This document shows, piece by piece, positions 61,413 through 64,000 of a stretch of 64,000 nucleotides of DNA. Source of the stretch: Dasypus novemcinctus (lineage: Eukaryota; Chordata; Mammalia; Cingulata; Dasypodidae). The stretch covers positions 27,744,798-27,808,797 of the forward strand of contig NC_080701.1 in assembly GCF_030445035.2 (NCBI RefSeq), given 5' to 3'. Positions within the stretch are counted from its first letter, which is position 1; each line of letters begins with the position of its first letter. Made by a program: the position numbers and the translations under genes. The notes below the pieces were generated by a model. That model searched no databases. It had not been told where the DNA came from and worked only from the letters and a program-made list of their open reading frames with translations.

Positions 61413-63188
61413 TGGGCAAAGAGGGGTCACACTGGCCCTTCACTGCTGCCGGGCGCTGACCACCAGGGGCCCCCGCTGCCCTTCGCCCGCAGAGACACAG
61501 TGTGCGCTCCAGCCCACCCCCCAGCCGAATGATCATGACGTAAATGAGGCAGGCTTTCCACATTCGTCTGAGGCTTAGGACCGAAGAGGCCCCCAACTCG
61601 CCCGAATCAGCCACGTGTGCTCTGTGAGGGAGGGCGGGGTTTTGAGGGCTCCGTGATTAAGAAATCACCACCCCTCCACCCAAGAATCAAAGGACAGACT
61701 CACTTAACGGGCACCAATTCACAAGCTGGTTAAGGCTTTGCCCTGAAATAAATGTTGGGAGGCGTCAACGAGCCTTTTTCAATAGTCTCTTCGGCTACAT
61801 ACCCTCAGTCCCGAGGGGTCCCGGGGCTGAAGGAGCCGAGGGGTGACTCACTGCTGGAGGGGAGGGACGCATCACCCCACCGAGGCGACGGTCTCGAGGG
61901 AACGTAAGGCCAGAGAATAACTGCCTTCCCAGAAACGAGAGTCACGGCCCCCCCGGGGAGCATGACAAACCGGAGGGATGCATCCACATGGAAGGCAACC
62001 AAAACAGCTAAAGTGCGAGCGACACCGGTATCCCGCAGATGTGGAAGAGATTTGTGTTTTAAAATATAAACTGTTAGGACTAAAGGACACAGAAGGCAAG
62101 TTCAGTTAGATGCCATGACAGCAAAAGGTATCATAAGAAACAAATCAACAGTGCAATTATATCCGCCTTTAAATATGGGAGAGTTAATGACCCTTCAGAG
62201 AATACTGATGCATAAAGCAAAAGAAACGATTAGAAAATTCCTACGTAGACATTTGTTCGGGCGTTGATATTTACCCTTTTACCTACCCTCCCCCTCCCAA
62301 GCCCTGCTGGTTTCTCAGCTCCTGTATACTATTATATATTTAGAAGGAAAAGGAAAATGTTGATAGAATAAAGAAATGACTCTGTGTTTCTAAAAGATCT
62401 TCAAACGTCCATTTTACTTATTCTTTTGCCCTTTCCCCCAGGCATCTGTTGGTAAGTTACATTAATTATGAATATACACACTTAGAAGAGTCACAATCAG
62501 GAAGTGACTTTGCTTACCCAACAGGAGGTTACATTTAGCCGTCCTGCCAAGCAGGAGGGTTTCCAACACTTATCACCAACTCCACAAACACGAAAGATTA
62601 CAGGTCTGTCTGCAAGACAGCTATAATTAGGTGAGCAGATACAAGAATAAAAACAAGAATTAGAGGGTTAAACAGTCCTGAACTGAAAAATAAAGTGCAG
62701 AGCAACTGGCTGGAAGAAGATAAAAGGTGACAAAGAAGAAAACAATCCTTACGCAAGCAAAACTAAAGAGACTTCATCAAATACGGCATTCAGAAGACGA
62801 TAAACCTAGAAAACAGAAGATAGTACTTCAGCAACAACCCTGGGACCTGTGCCCATTTCTCTGCGCTGTCCCTCCCAGCCCCAAGCTCAACCTCCTGCCA
62901 GACTTTTCCCAGGGACGCCATTCCCAGCCGACGGGGTTGTTGTCCTTTCTCAGCTACTTTGAATGTCTCCGTCCTTTCGAATGACGACCATCTTCTCAAG
63001 TGACCTACTGGGTGTGGGCATTTTAAAGACAGACCCTTAGTAAAGACTTGGGGAACTGACTGAAGAGTGGGAATAACCCAGGACAGGTTCTGCAGTAGTT
63101 AGGATCCATTTTATTAAGCGCTGCGTATTCCTTGTGTCACTGTATTTTGTGATAGGGTTAGGATTACGATAAAGAGAAAGGAACAGAG

Positions 63189-63582
63189 GCAAGCGGACAT
63201 GGCTCAACTGACAGAGCATCCGCCTACCATGTGGGAGGTCAGGGTTCGAACCCAGAGCCTCCTGGCCCATGTGGTAAGCTTGCCCATGCGCAGTGCTGCT
63301 GCGTGCAAGGAGTGCCATGCCACGCAGGGGTGTCCCCCACGTAGGGGAGCCCCACGCACAAGGAGTGCACCCTGTGCGGGAAAAAAAAGGCGCAGCCTGC
63401 CCACGAGTACCCCCCACACACAGAGCGCTGACGCAGCAAGATGACGCTACAAAAAGAGACACAGAGTCCAGGTGCTGCTGACAAGAATACAGGAGGACAC
63501 AGAAGAACACACAGCGAATGGACACAGAGAGCAGACAACTGGGGTGGGGGGAAATAAGTTTAAAAAATCTTAAAAAAAAAAA
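63189..63582 (+). repeat. Long DAS-like SINE with perfect 18-bp target-site duplication
   Basis: GCAAGCGGACATGGCTCAAC start, GGTTCGAACCCAGAGCC, CAAGGAGTGC body repeats, ACACAGAGAGCAGACAACTG and TAAAAAATCTTAAAAAAA end. AAAGAGAAAGGAACAGAG flanks it without a mismatch (63171-63188 and 63583-63600). Confidence 0.88.
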
Positions 63583-63854
63583 AAAGAGAAAGGAACAGAG
63601 AACAGCAAGGGGGAGTGTACATTCCCAAGCTGTCCAGCAATGGGAAGCCGTAACAGCAGGCTCTGTTCTCGGCACTGGACAAAAACAACCATATGATGCA
63701 AATATGATCTTTGTGTCCTGATGTCCAGTTTACGGCAGGGAAAACAGGATTCGAACGTGGGTGGCCTGGGGTGGAGTCCTGCTCGCAGCCTGCACTGTGC
63801 TTCCTTTCAGTTTCAGGAGCTGAGGAAACTCTGCTGCTCTGGGGTGGGCTACAT

Positions 63855-64000
63855 TTTTAAAAATCTTGATTGGCCTTACATACAATAAAATTCACCAATT
63901 TCAAATGTATAATTTGATGAATTTCAACGAACGTCTACTGTTGGGGAACTCCCATCACCATGGTAAGGTGGACTGGATTTCCACTACCGCAAACTCTCGT
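63855..64000 (-). repeat. L1 3' fragment, antisense, running off the window
   Basis: TTACATACAATAAAATTCAC, CAAATGTATAATTTGATGAA and CCCATCACCATGGTAAG match a reversed old L1 3' pattern. It continues past the window. Confidence 0.55.

Larger units (their letters stand above)
42560..64000 (-). other. SH2D4A: SH2D4A locus, 3' end (partial gene)
   Basis: Gene-level span on the - strand. Two terminal coding exons (44325-44545, then 43775-43867) join in phase to give an SH2 domain and a short C-terminal tail, 103 residues in all. The human protein is about 454 residues and carries its single SH2 domain at the C-terminus. SH2D4A is a cytoplasmic adaptor that binds phosphotyrosine sites and has been studied in T cells and epithelial cells. 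The other exons were searched for between 44546 and 64000 and not found, so that intron is at least 19.4 kb. The 3' limit is an estimate. Confidence 0.9.
44546..64000 (-). other. SH2D4A intron, at least 19.4 kb, continuing past the window
   Basis: No further SH2D4A exon found, in particular none encoding the conserved segment that would end APWFHG. The interval holds a possible LTR (46200-46650), SINEs (47626, 50220, 54011, 58018, 60273, 63189), a DNA-transposon-like piece (48236-48392), a HAL1-like element (49160-52031), MIR fragments, a near full-length L1 (52820-59390), a hAT-like fragment (61226-61412) and an L1 3' fragment at the right edge. About 44560-46190, 46660-47620, 59400-60020 and 61420-63170 contain nothing I can name. 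Short or diverged exons could have been missed. Confidence 0.65.

Noticed and set aside
63037-63675. 212-residue frame, part of a set of similar peptides (with segments such as VFFCVLLYSC) recurring at 7829, 30091, 32328, 37577 and elsewhere
   Set aside because: The shared peptides are translations of the antisense strand of the long SINE, not a multicopy protein family.

Overview
The window is mammalian nuclear DNA, and the repeats point to a xenarthran, most likely an armadillo (Dasypus). About fourteen copies of a tRNA-derived SINE with a xenarthran (DAS-type) look are scattered through it, each with RNA polymerase III A- and B-box-like blocks (GTGTAGCTCAGTGGTTGAG and GGTTCAATCCC). They sit among L1, HAL1-like, L2, MIR, hAT and LTR remnants. 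There are no operons, bacterial-type genes or CRISPR arrays. The only convincing coding sequence is a set of short, spliced exons.

Two genes are supported, lying tail to tail. On the + strand, five exons (4322-4423, 19095-19273, 20128-20222, 28089-28170, 33046-33335) encode the last 248 residues of chondroitin sulfate N-acetylgalactosaminyltransferase 1 (CSGALNACT1), followed by a 3' UTR of about 1.6 kb. Splice phases join without a break. The upstream exons lie before the window. On the - strand, exons 44325-44545 and 43775-43867 encode the SH2 domain and C-terminal tail of SH2D4A; the remaining exons were not found and probably lie beyond base 64000. The genes are separated by roughly 7.6 kb. 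The same convergent arrangement is known at human 8p21.3, which supports CSGALNACT1 rather than its paralogue CSGALNACT2.

Layout: 1-34990 is the 3' half of CSGALNACT1, with introns of 14.7, 0.85, 7.9 and 4.9 kb. About 34990-42560 is intergenic. About 42560-64000 is the 3' end of SH2D4A with one very long, repeat-filled intron. That intron holds a HAL1-like element (about 49.16-52.03 kb) directly followed by a near full-length but decayed L1 (about 52.8-59.4 kb). Inside the L1 lies a 71-bp inverted duplication that makes a large hairpin.

The two genes are not known to act together. CSGALNACT1 is a Golgi enzyme that starts chondroitin sulfate chains; SH2D4A is a cytoplasmic SH2 adaptor. I saw nothing that supports a previously undescribed multi-gene system. 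The points worth a second look concern repeat structure, insertion history and small differences in the conserved exons. Repeat family names are given from recognition of sequence patterns, not from a database search, and most repeat edges are approximate.
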